Shown here: one piece after another, positions 63,263 to 64,000 of the stretch | How the letters are laid out: each line of letters starts with the position of its first letter | Position numbering within the stretch: position 1 is the first letter of the stretch | Source of the DNA: JAGWBD01 sp965197455 | GTDB lineage: Bacteria; Chloroflexota; Anaerolineae; Aggregatilineales; Phototrophicaceae | Reading direction: 5' to 3' | Assembly: GCA_965197455.1 (NCBI GenBank) | Contig: OZ240208.1 | Span: 1,488,001-1,552,000, forward strand | DNA: 64,000 nucleotides | Translations under genes and position numbers: made by a program | The notes under the pieces: generated by a model | Told to the model about the DNA's origin: nothing | Seen by the model: only the letters and a program-made list of their open reading frames with translations | Database searches by the model: none

Positions 63263-64000
63263 CTACCCGCCCCGGCCTGCCCGCCGTCCGCCCTGCAGCA
63301 ACTTGAGCAGTTCCGGGCCGTAATGTTGCAGCCGCCACGGCCCCATGCCAGGCACAGTCGCCAGTTCCTCCAGCGTGCGTGGCGCGCGCTGCGCCAGCGT
63401 CATCATTGCCGACCTGGAAACAATCACGTCCGCGCTCAGATCGCGCTTGCGCGCATGTTGCTTCCGCCACTCCCGCAAAGCGAGGAAACGCGTCCGCACC
63501 GTCGGCTCCAGCTTCTCCGCGCGCGCCGGTGGCGCCGGCGCCTTTGCAGTCCGACCGGCCGCAATGCACTTGAGCAGCTGCTCGCCGTTGCGCCGCAGCA
63601 GACTGCGCGGCAGTCCGCGAATCTTTTCCAGCTCCTTGCGGCTGTCCGGCGCGCGCTTCGCCAACGCGACCATCGCCTCCTTGCCCAGCACCTTGAACGG
63701 CGGCCGGTCGCTTTGCCCGGCCAGCGTCTCGCGCAGCAGATAGACCTCGCGCAAAATCGCCATTTGCTGCAGGGTGAGACCCTCGGGCTTGCCAATGCGC
63801 CAGAACCCGTCGGGGTCAAAGCGCGCGCCCTGGGTCGGCACCTGATCCAGCTCCGCGAAGGCGTCGCGCGCTTCCTCCAGACGCCCCAGCGCCTGCAGTT
63901 CGTCATAGAGATCGTTGCGCAACATACAAAGGAAGTGCGTGTCCATCTGGGCATAGCGCAGGCTGTCCGGCGACAGCGGCCGCCGGCCCCAGTCATCGCG
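63263..64000 (-). CDS. rnd: RNase D-like 3'-5' exonuclease with two HRDC domains, 5'-truncated by the window end
   Basis: The frame enters from beyond 64000 as RDDWGRRPLSPDSLRYAQMD, the Exo III region (Tyr...Asp) of the DEDDy exonuclease, so the first two Exo motifs lie outside. Two HRDC domains follow: LTLQQMAILREVYLLRETLA to RRNGEQLLKCI, and TRFLALREWRKQHARKRDL to QHYGPELLKLL. RNase D trims tRNA 3' ends. An internal ATG at 63946 is not the start. At least 245 residues lie in the window. Confidence 0.9.
   Translation of the reverse strand, partial: RDDWGRRPLSPDSLRYAQMDTHFLCMLRNDLYDELQALGRLEEARDAFAELDQVPTQGARFDPDGFWRIGKPEGLTLQQMAILREVYLLRETLAGQSDRPPFKVLGKEAMVALAKRAPDSRKELEKIRGLPRSLLRRNGEQLLKCIAAGRTAKAPAPPARAEKLEPTVRTRFLALREWRKQHARKRDLSADVIVSRSAMMTLAQRAPRTLEELATVPGMGPWRLQHYGPELLKLLQGGRRAGRGG

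Overview
The window is high-GC chromosomal DNA, densely packed with short gaps and many ATGA/GTGA stop-start overlaps. It looks like a bacterium of the phylum Chloroflexota (Anaerolineae/Caldilinea-like, inferred). Reasons are a division and cell wall (dcw) cluster without murE or murF, a class II (B12-dependent) ribonucleotide reductase, tandem FemAB ligases, a NarI/CCG Fe-S fusion protein beside a 2-oxoacid dehydrogenase, and two sugar-type Gfo/Idh/MocA oxidoreductases. No rRNA, CRISPR array, transposase or integrase was seen.

Layout. 1-1642: two FemAB/FemX-type peptidoglycan-bridge aminoacyltransferases, the first cut by the window edge. 1644-4886 (minus): a SanA/YdcF-like membrane protein and nrdJ. 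5208-18915 (minus): the dcw operon in the order rsmH-ftsL-ftsI-mraY-murD-ftsW-murG-murC-murB-ftsQ-ftsA-ftsZ. Its FtsI has lost two of the three penicillin-binding catalytic motifs. 19057-24450: uvrC, then two tandem Tat-secreted paralogs of unknown function, then glycerate kinase. Between the paralogs lie fossils of the glycerate-kinase and uvrC 3' ends, so the whole block arose by tandem duplication. 24535-28504 (plus): KDPG-aldolase-like gene, proB, proA and a lipid kinase.

28593-33967 (minus) is a tightly coupled sugar operon: sulfatase-like hydrolase, Gfo/Idh/MocA, sulfotransferase-like protein, second Gfo/Idh/MocA, TIM-barrel isomerase and L-rhamnose mutarotase. It is followed by an SDR, a VOC protein and a two-domain beta-oxidation enzyme. 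37960-42359 (plus) holds a serine-biosynthesis-like set (SerB-like, a HAD phosphatase, SerA) and a GT-C glycosyltransferase. 42408-44510 is infC-rpmI-rplT plus a SpoU methyltransferase; infC seems to start at ATA behind a clear promoter. 44517-52783 (minus) encodes a 2-oxoacid dehydrogenase complex (Fe-S protein, E1 alpha, E1 beta, E2, PIG-L deacetylase, E3), with an AT-richer pentapeptide-repeat membrane gene inserted on the other strand.

52901-64000 holds a DinB-like protein, hisS, lipB, a GNAT protein, coaX, and then an island: a degenerate copy of the coaX 3' end followed by a strikingly AT-rich gene for a PIN-like, membrane-anchored protein that ends beside tRNA-Asn. After it come a GNAT-like protein, an orphan solute-binding protein, tRNA-Ser(CGA), tadA, a small acidic protein ending in the beta-clamp motif QLSLF, and the 3' part of an RNase D-like gene with two HRDC domains.

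The least ordinary signals are the degenerate FtsI, the secreted paralog pair with its duplication scar, the PIN-like membrane protein in its AT-rich island, and the clamp-motif protein next to RNase D. All calls were made by reading the sequence; no database search was run.
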